Shown: positions 8,912 through 17,685 of the stretch, in pieces | Layout of the letters: every line of letters begins with the position of its first letter | Position numbering within the stretch: the first letter of the stretch is position 1 | From: Smittium culicis | Lineage: Eukaryota > Kickxellomycota > Harpellomycetes > Harpellales > Legeriomycetaceae | Direction of reading: 5' to 3' | DNA: 17,833 nt | Assembly (NCBI GenBank): GCA_001970855.1 | Contig: LSSN01000525.1 | Coordinates: forward strand, 8,282-26,114 | Position numbers and translations under genes: made by a program | The notes under the pieces: generated by a model | Told to the model about the DNA's origin: nothing | The model's input: only the letters and a program-made list of their open reading frames with translations | The model's database searches: none

Positions 8912-11591
8912 TTAAGCTACGTAGTTGTATATATCAGATTTGTTACTGTCACGCTCAATAAACTCTCTGTCAAGCAAGCTGTCGATAGCTTTTTTTATAT
9001 CAAGTATTTTCGGATTAAATCTACTTTTAAGCTGGTTAATTACCTCTGTAACCAATAGACTGTGATTTAGAGATCTTTGAGTTTTCATAACACGAACGAT
9101 CGCAGCTTGTATCGCCATATTGTGATCTTCTTGGATGTATTTTAAAGCCTCAATTGATTCTTTCTTAGTTTCAGACTTCATCGGAACATTCAAGTTGATT
9201 TTAAGACGCTTGCTACTAAACTCGTTATTTAACATAAAAGAGGATAAAGTTGAGATTGTGTTATCAGATGGTACTGGTGTTATTCCATCGCTAGAAAAGT
9301 TGATAACCTTTATTAGCTTAATCTTGGAAAAAATTGCTAGAGAAGAGTCAATAGATGGATTGGATAACCCTGTACTTTTTGATATTTCCGAGAATGAAAT
9401 TATATCTGAAGTTGCTGAATCAAATAGGGATAGAATAGCATACTGTGAAGTAGAGACAGTAAAAATGTATGAGGGGCTAGGTTTGTTCCCCTTTTGAGGC
9501 ATATTAAATTTAATATCTAATTTAGAATATTGCCATAACCAGTTCAGCACACGGCCCTGGTGTCTAGAATTGTAAAACTGAGTATAAGAGTCTATTACTG
9601 ATGATAAATTTTTAGGTAATACAAGGCTGGGTTTTGAATATGACAAAGGCCAAGCGGCGGTGTTCAATATTTTAGCTGAAAAGTCAATATTTCTATTTGA
9701 ATTGGAGTAGTCTCGGAATTTAGAGTTAAGGTCGTTATTCATCTCCATGTCGTTGAACATGCGAGTCAACTTGTTTGTAAAATCAAATCCGCATATTTCC
9801 TTTAACTTCGAAATCATGCTCTGCTCAGAGTTAAATGATGATGATTGGTCATTTACCAAGCGGCGCGCAAGATTCCTTCTATAGAAATCTTGGAACGCAT
9901 CTCTGTCTTCGATATACTTTAAGACAGTTATAGATTGGTCTAGCTTTGATTCAAGTTGGGATTCATCTGCAGTTTTACTTCCTTTTTTTAGCAAAAGATC
10001 AGTATACTTGGTAAGTAGTTCAGATACTTTAGCGCTTGAGCTTGAACATATAGAATTATGGTTAATAAAGTCACGGCATGCACAATCCAAAGCCTTTATG
10101 AAAATTGGATCATAAGAAAAGGAGTTCAAAAGAATGTTGTTAAATCTTTCGTGTATTTCAAAAATCTTTTCAACAAAAACAGCAGGTTCAACTGATCCGT
10201 CTTTATCACGTGGTAGGCTCTCAAGCTCAGAGATTCCAGTTTCTTTAACTTTATTCTGAAATATGGTTTGGATTCCAAGTAAGCTATCAGGAAACCTTGA
10301 AAGTAAAAAATATGCCAGTCTTATATCATTTATCACGTAAGTATCGAGTATCTCTGGAAAGCCAAATTCAATGAATTGCTGTTCATCTTTTATAAGAACA
10401 TTTTCAATTGCAAATGTAAATTTCTGGTATGACTGTGGTTCTAAAATGAGCTTCATTCGATGTTCTTCAACTTCAAGAGTAGAGCATACTTTTCTCATAT
10501 AATTTAAGACTGTGGAGCCGTTGATAAAATTACTTTTCTCGCTTAAATAAAAATCTCTAGAGTTATTTATAACTGGTGTCTCATAAAATTGTTGATATAT
10601 TGAGGCAATATCGTCAGACTTAGTAAGTAGAGAGCTAATAAGAGCTAAATTGTAAATGAAAAGAGAGAGTTAGCTACAGTGAGTAAATAGAAACAAAATA
10701 AATAGTTACCACATGAACTAGAAAAAGATTTTATAGGTTTTGTATCAATAAGCTCATCTTTTCTAAATTTATAAATATCAGCTAGGGCTATAGGTAAGGC
10801 TATGGCGCTGATTTTTTTAAAGACGCATTCGTACCATTCGCTTATCATGAGCTAATAAATAGCAGTATAATTCAGTTATAAAAAATTAATATGTAATAAG
10901 AATATAAAATATCTTATGTTACGTTATATATATCTTTAACATCTCTTCCTTCATCCGCCTCACGCTTAATCCAATGTCGATTTAAATAAGAAAAGATCTG
11001 GCGAAGTATGCTAGCAGAAAGCGTATATTTAGCCCATTCTTGATCATATACTTTCAAAACATCCTTCTCATCAGTTTCAATCATTTTCTATGGAATAATT
11101 GGTACATTTAATACTACAAATAAAGCTTATATGAGAAATGAGGAAAACAACTGATACCTTTTGGATGACCAAATTGTGTGCTTTGATTACTTCGTAAAAA
11201 TTATAATATAGTTTGCTTCCGATTACATGGGCGCCTAATTATATATATATTATAATAAGAATCTATTGTATGTATAATTGTGCTGAAATAATACCTGAGT
11301 GAGAAGATGGACCGTTAATGCTGCCAACTCTAGAAAAGCTGGATCTAGACGTAGTACAATAATTGTATGCTGCTCTATGATGTAGAACGAACTTATTAGT
11401 TTAATTGCAGCAGTTATTTTATAAAAAAATCATAGGTAAATTAATTCTTACGAATATAAATTTATATATCTTTCATAACTAAGCCCTTCGTTCAATTTTT
11501 CCAATATTTGATGAACTCCCTCCTTTAGATAAATCCAAGTTTCATCAAGATCATTTTGGTAATTACAATCAACATCCATAAAGTTAGACAT
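8912..11591 (-). CDS. CUL1: Cullin-1, SCF ubiquitin ligase scaffold (six exons)
   Basis: Scaffold joining SKP1/F-box substrate receptors to the RBX1-E2 module in nuclear and cytosolic SCF complexes. Exons, in transcription order: 11591-11452, 11374-11295, 11234-11158, 11087-10923, 10851-10710 and 10644-8912. All introns are GT..TAG with matching phases, giving 778 residues (human CUL1 has 776). Landmarks are the SKP1-facing helix YINLYSAAYNYCTT (42-55), which favours CUL1 over other cullins, SYLNRHWIKREADEG (near 115), CRDFINHN (392-399) and YIEDRDAFQDFYRRNLARRL (446-465). Further on are SMISKLKEICGF (477-488), LKINLNVPMK (682-691) and the neddylation domain IQAAIVRVMK, whose acceptor lysine is residue 722 (human Lys720). 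The end is YNYVA, where animal CUL1 has YLA and CUL3/CUL4 have YVA. Introns cluster in the 5' third and the last exon holds three quarters of the protein. The fungal name would be CDC53. Confidence 0.95.
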
Positions 11592-11814
11592 TTTATATTG
11601 ATAGGAAAATATCTATTGTATGTAAAAATGGAAGATAAAAGGAATTATGAAGGTTTGAAGTTTGTGAAAAAAATTATTTTAGTTTGATATCAAGATAGTT
11701 ATAAGTATAGCGGAGATAAAAACGATATTTCATTAATAAAGTTGTGGAGGTATTTTAAGAGATTTTGAAAAGCTGCGCAATTTTGGATATTGAGCTGATT
11801 TAGTTCATTTTAAA

Positions 11815-11928
11815 ATGGAAACAATTTCTCCACATTCAAGCTCTTTAGTAAATACAGAGCATAATTTTCATTCGCTACAAATTCAGCAAGGCCGAAATCA
11901 AGACCCAATGAGCAGAATTGCTGAATGA
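11815..11928 (+). CDS. Short divergent reading frame, doubtful
   Basis: An ATG at 11815 opens a 37-codon frame (METISPHSSSLVNTEHNFHS...) ending in TGA, on the strand opposite CUL1 and about 220 bases from its start. The composition is hydrophilic and less AT-biased than random spacer here. Further along, in another frame, comes a coding-like run with YIKFYPITENFDLEVMP (about 11955-12005, then TAA). Together they could be pieces of a broken gene or exons of a small divergent gene, but no splice pair joins them cleanly. No family is recognised. Confidence 0.15.
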   Translation: METISPHSSSLVNTEHNFHSLQIQQGRNQDPMSRIAE

Positions 11929-12051
11929 TAAATTATAGCTGAGCATGCGTCTACATAAAATTCTATCCAATTACAGAAAACTTTGATTTAGAAGTGATGC
12001 CATAATTTTGAACCTCAACTCGCATAATAAATAATTTTTAGGTATTAATAT

Positions 12052-12297
12052 GGGAGATTCTTTACGAAGAGCGCACTTTTATGCACAAAGAGTTACAGTT
12101 TATGAAATTTCATATTTCATTATAATTCATTAAAAAAAATCTATTATTTTTTTTAAAAAACAATTATTCATAATTGAAATAAATTAATAGAAAAATTAAA
12201 ATGACTTTCGAATTCAGATAATAGTAATTTTAATTTTAAAATTACTTTCCAATAGTTTTAAGTTACAACAAAGTGTTTTCTTCGTTCATTATCACCC
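12052..12297. mobile_element. 246-base miniature inverted-repeat element, second family
   Basis: The left arm begins GGGAGATTCTTTACGAAG. The reverse complement of the right arm begins GGGTGATAATGAACGAAG. Over 32 bases the arms agree at about 22 positions, with identical ACGAAGA and CACTTT blocks. ATAT borders both ends. Because ATAT is itself palindromic, it could be target duplication or part of the repeat. The interior is A/T-rich with no frame. Partial copies at 8028-8067 and 8600-8630 support a dispersed family. The superfamily cannot be assigned. Confidence 0.6.
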
Positions 12298-12719
12298 ATA
12301 TAAAACCTTACAATAAAAATTAAAAGTTAATGTAATACAATAGCTTTAACAATAAATTAATTTATACTTTAATAAAAAATAGCGCATTTTTTAAGCTGGA
12401 AGAGAGATATGCTGTAAAATGTAGTTATAGATGGAAGAAAACCTCGTTAAACTACTTGTACAATTGAATTTCTATTTTTTTGTATTTTGGTTATCCTTAA
12501 TGCTGTGTACCAAAAGATTTTTTTATTATCAATAATTGACTATATAAAATTATAGTGCAAGTGAAAAAATAGCTAAAATAATTTCTCGTGTTTAGATTAT
12601 TCAATAAGCCAAAAAAAATTAAAAAAAACTAAAACTATGCATTTAAAACGGGTATATATGGGTGGTATTGTGTTTAACTTAAGCCTGTATGATATAACAT
12701 CCATAGCGAATCTATTTAT

Positions 12720-12732
12720 GGGGGGGGGGGGG
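12720..12732. repeat. Run of 13 G
   Basis: Thirteen consecutive G in surroundings where G runs longer than three or four are rare. It may be genuine, or it may mark a sequencing or assembly artefact such as a two-colour dark-cycle tail or a joined gap. No gene spans it. Confidence 0.9.
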
Positions 12733-12857
12733 TTATTTTAATAAGAAGTTTTTCTTTGAAGTTTTCTCACACATCGGCATTGCTTTTATTCTCAAATTCT
12801 ATTCTCGAAAACTAAGTGAATCATGCGAAAAATTCAATTGTTTTTTTCTAATATACT

Positions 12858-13015
12858 ATGGCTAATAAAATGGTTAGTAAAAAAGTTTCATCACTTCAAA
12901 GGTCCATGCCAAATATGGAAAAAAAAACTCTTATTTTAATATCCCTGAAGAAATCTTTAAATTTCTTTTCGCTTTCAATCTATTATTGTTTGAAAATTCG
13001 TCATATCCACACTAG
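12858..13015 (+). pseudogene. Possible F-box-like gene relic
   Basis: An ATG at 12858 opens a frame (MANKMVSKKVSSLQRSMPNM...) that reaches a run of nine A at about 12919. In the neighbouring frame the sequence continues as NSYFNIPEEIFKFLFAF until TAG at 13013-13015. The IPEEIFKFLF part resembles the start of an F-box (L/I-P-x-E-I followed by hydrophobics). A one-base length change in the A run would place both pieces in one frame. That could be real decay, a homopolymer error or coincidence. No downstream repeat domain is visible. Confidence 0.2.
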
Positions 13016-13914
13016 AATTAATTTATGCAAAGATACTTTGTTATAAAACATAGTTCAAATGTAATCTATGTATAACATTTATATAAATTTTTTGGTTTCG
13101 GAATACCTATATAACTTGCAAATGGTAAAAGTCACTGAGATTTTACTAAATAATTGGGCTTTTTGGCATAAATAACACGGATTTCTATTTAAAATTATTG
13201 TGTATTGTTATGATAAATGATTGAAACACATAACCGTAGCTACATGTGATTTTATTTTTATATATATTTTAACATAAAACTTAAATATAAACAAATAGTT
13301 ATTGTATATTAATATTATATACACTTTTAGTAGACAACAAAGAGCTGTAGCAAGATTATTGATAGTTTATCTGTTTAATTTATATTTTATTGTTATGTTG
13401 TTTTACATCATAAAAATGTAATCCTCTCTTAGGCATTTGGCCTTTTTTTTATTCAACTACGAAATTGGTGTACTGAACCGAATTTAAATAAATAAAATAT
13501 ATCGCTTATTTATTAATTTTTAAAAGTTTATTTTATTAGATAATTATTAAAAAAAATGATTTCGAATTGATGGATAATTAATATTATAAGAGCGATAGTC
13601 CATAAAAATACACTAAAATTGATCTTTTTTTTTTACCATTCATAATTATTCTACCTCGAAGGAAGTTAGTTATAAATAATGCAGCCCTTTCCTGAAAAAA
13701 ATTATAACTACTATTAATATACCTTCTAAAAAAATTTTTTTAATTCATAAAAAATTTAATTATACATTTTTATTATAGGTTATAAAATTATGTATAGGTT
13801 ATGGTATAAATCAATATAATATCGTTGGTATAAGTTGTGTATAGGTATAAAAATTATTGAATGATATAAATTGAAACAAGTTAATATCAAATTATAAATA
13901 TACGAATTTTGTGA

Positions 13915-16203
13915 CTAAGGACTTGCTCCTGATCCCGACGCCATCAAAGATGGAGGCTGCTGTAGTATCTTGTATGGTACTATGGATAAAGTGCAGCCAC
14001 CTGATAGACTATTTCCAAACCAATTAGGTTGACTTACATATCCAGATATTATAATAATTATAGCACTTGTTATCAATGTTCCAAATTCTATCCCACAGTT
14101 AAGAAGATAATTGTACCTGGTCCACCAAGCGTGTCTATATCTAAATACCCAAAAGTTAAAAATGAAGGCGATTATAAATGAAGTAAATAGAGGTGCAGCT
14201 GGAAAAGGAGGGAATTTTGATGCTGAGATAAAGATAATAGGCGTATGAATGTATGATATCCAAGTTCCTGGATACTTTCTTGATAAAAAGAACGTAAATA
14301 TTGGAGCCAGTACACCAAGGATAATTGAGTACCAAATACTAAAATATTCACGGCCATAACTGAATAATTCTGATGGACCGAATAAACCCCAAATACTTGA
14401 GGCTGTAAATAGAGTTTGAATTCTGGAACAACTCCAATCCTTAGACAATGGGGTACAAAGGTTGGGCTCAAATTTTGATACAATAATTACAGTAAAAAAT
14501 GATGAGCAAAGAGCCACTAGTGTTCCTACGATTTGGATAAAAAATATTTTTCGTGGAGGTAGTTTCATGTAGTGACCCATCTTGAAATTTTCTGCACTTT
14601 GAAGAGCTTGCGAAACAACCATATTTCCTATTGTTCTTGAGGCTAAAATTCCCATAGGTTGACCAGGGAGTAAATAACCTACTACAGCTTGAATGAATAC
14701 AGAAACTTCAACACGTAAATTCGAAACTGCATAAACAATCCCGATAGGGAAAAATAGTGATATACCAACTGTGATAGAAAACAAATATAGATACCACGGA
14801 ATTTCATTATTAGTGAGCTCGCTTGCAATTAAACCTGTGACGACACCTACAATAATTAATACTATTGACCACCAGTCTGGAGCCTGGCGGTATGATCTCA
14901 TTAACCTGTTATGAATATCGCTGAAGCCACCAACGACTTTCTTGCTTTCGATGATTGTATTTTGCATATAAATAATCAGATCGGGGGTGTAGTTTAGAAG
15001 AAAATGAACTGTAAGAGAAATAACGCCTGCAAATGAGAAAAAATATGCCAGATAAATGGATACACTTAACTTAACAGGGCTGTAGCTTAGGTATGAATTG
15101 ATGTCAAGTCTGTTTTCTGAAGTGATCACGCTTTGTATTTTATAAGTTTGGCCATACATATCATATAGGGAAACTGAGAAGATTGGGAAATAAGAAAAGT
15201 TCAAAAAGTTTGAATAGTACAAGATTGGTGTTACTATCCAAGCTACTAAAACAAACCCTGCAAACGAGTTCGCAGAAGACCATAGTGGTGTTATCAATGG
15301 GTAGTTTCCGTATGCTGCGATTTTAGACCAATCTAAACATATAGATCCTACACCCAATCCATATAAACCGCTCGTGACTTGATGGACGACTTTATTATTT
15401 TTGAAGATGTAGCAAAATATGCTCAAATATCCTATAACACTAAAAAGAAAGCCAGGGATAAAATGATAAACCGCGGCTATTCCTGTAACTATCATGATAA
15501 ATTTTATTCCTCGAACTTTTTTTGCACCATCGGGAAGTTTTTCATGCAAGGATCTTATCAAAGATATCGAAACCAAGACTGTTGGGAATATCATATCCGG
15601 AGATTTTACCAAATACGAGCTTAAAAGTGATTGTACACCAAATCCTAAAAGAGCCATGCTTAAAATAAAAAGCAACGAAACTCCTACAGACCAAAAAGGT
15701 GGGCTAATTACAGTTTTTTGTAGTATTAGAGCTAAAATATCGGAAATACCAAAAGCAAGTGCTGAGTAAATTGCTATCGCAGTATGTTCTTTGACGTTGA
15801 AAGGACCGGGGTTTAGACTAAAGGTTAAACTTCCTATTTTGACCTTTTTTTTGGGCAAAACATCGGCCATAAGCACTCCGATTGCGTATGAAAGCAGCTC
15901 GATTAGTAATATTGTAAATGTTAACGGTACAGATCTTAGTAAGAACAATGTTGATGCTGCTGAAGACAATATATTAAACAAATTCCCAATGACCCAAAAT
16001 CGAAATGTAAAAATCGGTAAGGTTGTATCATCTTCATTGCTAACGATTGCTTTAACTAAATCGTTTGTTCCATCATCTTCATTATCTTCTTCGTATCCCA
16101 TGTATGACATATCATCGGCTGCAAAGTAACTATCCTCACTTTTATCGTCGTATAAAACATCATCTTCGTGCCTGTTTATCATATCATAATTAGACTTGCC
16201 CAT
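13915..16203 (-). CDS. OPT-family oligopeptide transporter
   Basis: Integral membrane symporter of the oligopeptide transporter family. Members import small peptides, glutathione or metal-chelate compounds with protons, usually at the plasma membrane. The single exon encodes 762 residues ending in TAG, within the family's usual length, with about 14-16 hydrophobic segments. Signatures are NEDDTTLPIFTFRFWVIG after an acidic cytosolic N-terminus (residues 1-60, rich in Asp/Glu), NPGPFNVKEH (131-140, the family hallmark), SLYDMYGQTY (about 345-354), GHYMKLPPR (543-551), PNLCTP (580-585), FTASSIWGLFGP (599-610) and WWTRYNYLLN (693-702). The start is the ATG at 16203. The frame is open to 16257 but begins after a TAG and contains no earlier ATG, and no ATG at all occurs on this strand between there and 16769. 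Substrate cannot be told from sequence. The absence of introns contrasts with both neighbours. Confidence 0.95.
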   Translation of the reverse strand: MGKSNYDMINRHEDDVLYDDKSEDSYFAADDMSYMGYEEDNEDDGTNDLVKAIVSNEDDTTLPIFTFRFWVIGNLFNILSSAASTLFLLRSVPLTFTILLIELLSYAIGVLMADVLPKKKVKIGSLTFSLNPGPFNVKEHTAIAIYSALAFGISDILALILQKTVISPPFWSVGVSLLFILSMALLGFGVQSLLSSYLVKSPDMIFPTVLVSISLIRSLHEKLPDGAKKVRGIKFIMIVTGIAAVYHFIPGFLFSVIGYLSIFCYIFKNNKVVHQVTSGLYGLGVGSICLDWSKIAAYGNYPLITPLWSSANSFAGFVLVAWIVTPILYYSNFLNFSYFPIFSVSLYDMYGQTYKIQSVITSENRLDINSYLSYSPVKLSVSIYLAYFFSFAGVISLTVHFLLNYTPDLIIYMQNTIIESKKVVGGFSDIHNRLMRSYRQAPDWWSIVLIIVGVVTGLIASELTNNEIPWYLYLFSITVGISLFFPIGIVYAVSNLRVEVSVFIQAVVGYLLPGQPMGILASRTIGNMVVSQALQSAENFKMGHYMKLPPRKIFFIQIVGTLVALCSSFFTVIIVSKFEPNLCTPLSKDWSCSRIQTLFTASSIWGLFGPSELFSYGREYFSIWYSIILGVLAPIFTFFLSRKYPGTWISYIHTPIIFISASKFPPFPAAPLFTSFIIAFIFNFWVFRYRHAWWTRYNYLLNCGIEFGTLITSAIIIIISGYVSQPNWFGNSLSGGCTLSIVPYKILQQPPSLMASGSGASP

Positions 16204-16946
16204 GATGCTTTCTAAAGAAGCCTCGCTTGAAAAAAATTCTATAAATCGATTTATCACCTAGTTCGGCAGAGAAAATATTGCGTTTATGAAGAGTAAAAGA
16301 AATATAAGTCTTTTTTTAATGTATTCCTAGATGTTATCGTATGCAAATTATAAACTACTATTTATTTGAATAAGTGCTTATTTGATGTTAATTCTTTTGG
16401 TATAGAGTTGGGAGATTATTGTGCGAGTGAATAACTATTGTAAATAGGCCCTAAAAGTACTATAATAGTCAGTTTTAAATAATCTGTCGGTAATTATTAT
16501 GGGAGTGTAAGTGAAAGTGAAGTACGATGTTATTGCGTCAAAGAATGTATGTTATGTGGATAAGGGCTTGAAGATTTTATCAATTGTTATTTTCCTATTT
16601 TTTGAAAAAATATTTCCTAGCGCTTCTAAATGAAATTGAATTAGATACAATATTCACAGACTGCTTATAAATTTGGACCCAAATAGTTGTATTTGAAAAT
16701 ATTGTATCACTAATTACTCAATGATATGTTTTAAATGGTAAATAAATGATCACTTGGTGGAAATTACATATAGCGAATTAATTGCACAAATAATATTTCT
16801 ATCTCGCACTATCTATATATAGAATTTAGAATTTAGTGGACGAATAAATATAATTTGTAACTATTACTTAATCTTGAAATTTATTGACGGCAATTTGTAT
16901 TCGATATTCAATGAGAAATTCGTTATATAAACTATAATTTATATTA
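16204..16946. other. 5' flank and presumed promoter of the OPT gene
   Basis: The minus strand has no ATG from 16204 to 16766, so a long leader could be transcribed without upstream start codons. The stretch is less repetitive than the region that follows. No gene, RNA or convincing promoter element can be named in it. Confidence 0.5.
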
Positions 16947-17127
16947 TCCCTTTCCCGAGCGGTGAGGTTTTACAGGTATTTCAATTATTTCGATTATTTC
17001 AATTATAGATAACTGGATTCAGTTATTATAGTACAATCCCGAAATACAATTAGTATTGGCAAATAGTAGAATACTAGCAAATAATTAATACACTTATAAA
17101 CCTAATCTTAATCAACAAATTCGCTTT
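16947..17127 (+). mobile_element. Degraded TTAA-type element copy
   Basis: It starts with CCCTTTCCCGAGCGGTGAGG and proceeds through the family landmarks in order: ATAGATAACTGGATTCAGTT, AATCCCGAAATAC, GTATTGGCAAATAG, AGCAAATAATTAATACAC, TTATAAACCTAATC and CAACAAATTCGCTTTT. The right terminal repeat is lost and the next copy begins almost at once. Borders are approximate. Confidence 0.7.
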
Positions 17128-17293
17128 TGGAGCCCTTACATGGGCGATAAACTCATTTTGATTACCAAATCTAGCCAATTATATACAATAATAATAGCGT
17201 AATTATAAGACTCATAAAATTACTCATTTACTCTAAAGTTTTAGCAAACAACACATTTAAATACAAATCGTAAACAAATCAAGTTTTTAGTTA
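17128..17293 (+). mobile_element. Strongly degraded TTAA-type element copy
   Basis: The left part is recognisable as GCCCTTACATGGGCGATAAAC followed by TTTTGATTACCAAATCTAGC and CAATTATATACAATAATAAT, parallel to the left half of the intact copy. The right half is much altered, with only a weak ATCGTAAACAAATCAAG match to the family. This is the oldest-looking member of the cluster, and its limits are approximate. Confidence 0.5.
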
Positions 17294-17685
17294 TTATTGC
17301 TCTTTCACGAGCGGTAGAGTGTTTTTGGCCTACAAAATATAGATAACAGCGTTTAACCCTTTCCCGCGCCGTAGACTATTTAGGGATGACCAAATATAGC
17401 CAACCGTGTTCAATTAAAGTGCTTTAATTCCGAGGCCTTAAGAAGTATTGGTATAATTCAAAATAAAAGCAAATAATGAAGAATCTTATAAATGACTATC
17501 GAATCAATAAATTCACTTTTTTAAAGAGTGTTGGACGGGAAAGGGTTAAATAAAACACTTTAATACCGTAGCTATTTTAATCATAGGTTTATTTATGAAT
17601 AGCTGCAAATAATAAATATACTTATAAATAATAAACTAATCAATAAATTGGTTTTTTCAAAGAGTGATGGGCAGGAAAGGGTTAA
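17294..17685 (+). mobile_element. Older TTAA-type copy split by a younger insertion
   Basis: The left piece (17294-17352) reads CTCTTTCACGAGCGGTAGAG ... AAATATAGATAACAGCG. The right piece (17550-17685) reads ATAAAACACTTTAATACCG ... AAGAGTGATGGGCAGGAAAG then GGTTAA. With the 17353-17549 insertion set aside and one TTAA kept, the junction aligns base for base in length with the matching part of the copy that starts at 17682. This shows a nested insertion. The right TTAA (17682-17685) is shared with the following copy. Confidence 0.8.
17353..17549 (+). mobile_element. Intact TTAA-flanked miniature element (CCCTTTCCCG ends)
   Basis: TTAA lies at 17353-17356 and 17546-17549. Between them are 189 bases that begin CCCTTTCCCG and end in its exact reverse complement, CGGGAAAGGG. 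Beyond those ten bases the inverted repeat becomes imperfect. The core contains TTCCGAGGCCTTAAGAAGTA. There is no reading frame of note, so it is non-autonomous. TTAA targets with CCC-starting termini are typical of the piggyBac superfamily, and assignment to it here is inference from the ends alone. Confidence 0.85.

Larger units (their letters stand above)
11592..13914. other. Spacer between OPT gene and CUL1
   Basis: This holds the CUL1 promoter side and the OPT 3' flank. About 11760-12020 is less AT-rich than the rest and contains short interrupted frames on the plus strand. An inverted-repeat element occupies 12052-12297 and a 13-base G run lies at 12720-12732. A possible F-box relic lies at 12858-13015. 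From about 13050 to 13914 there is only A/T-rich sequence, with a short duplicated TATAGGTTAT motif near 13774 and 13792 and no gene. Confidence 0.65.

Noticed and set aside
9135..9497. Plus-strand frame of 120 codons
   Set aside because: It lies antisense within the large last exon of CUL1, whose protein is clearly homologous to cullins. It is a shadow frame.
13741..13850. Short TATAGGTTAT/TATAGGTATA duplications
   Set aside because: Only two or three imperfect ten-base units in A/T-rich DNA. Too weak to call more than local slippage.
14172..14483. Minus-strand frame of 103 codons inside the OPT gene
   Set aside because: It is an alternative frame of the same strand within a well-supported coding sequence.
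15379..16129. Three overlapping plus-strand frames
   Set aside because: All are antisense to the OPT coding sequence and overlap each other, with no family resemblance.
16204..16257. Eighteen-codon N-terminal extension of the OPT protein
   Set aside because: The extension would have to begin at GTG directly after a TAG, and no ATG or upstream coding exon is available. A splice into this point (CTAG acceptor) is conceivable, but no donor exon with an ATG was found.
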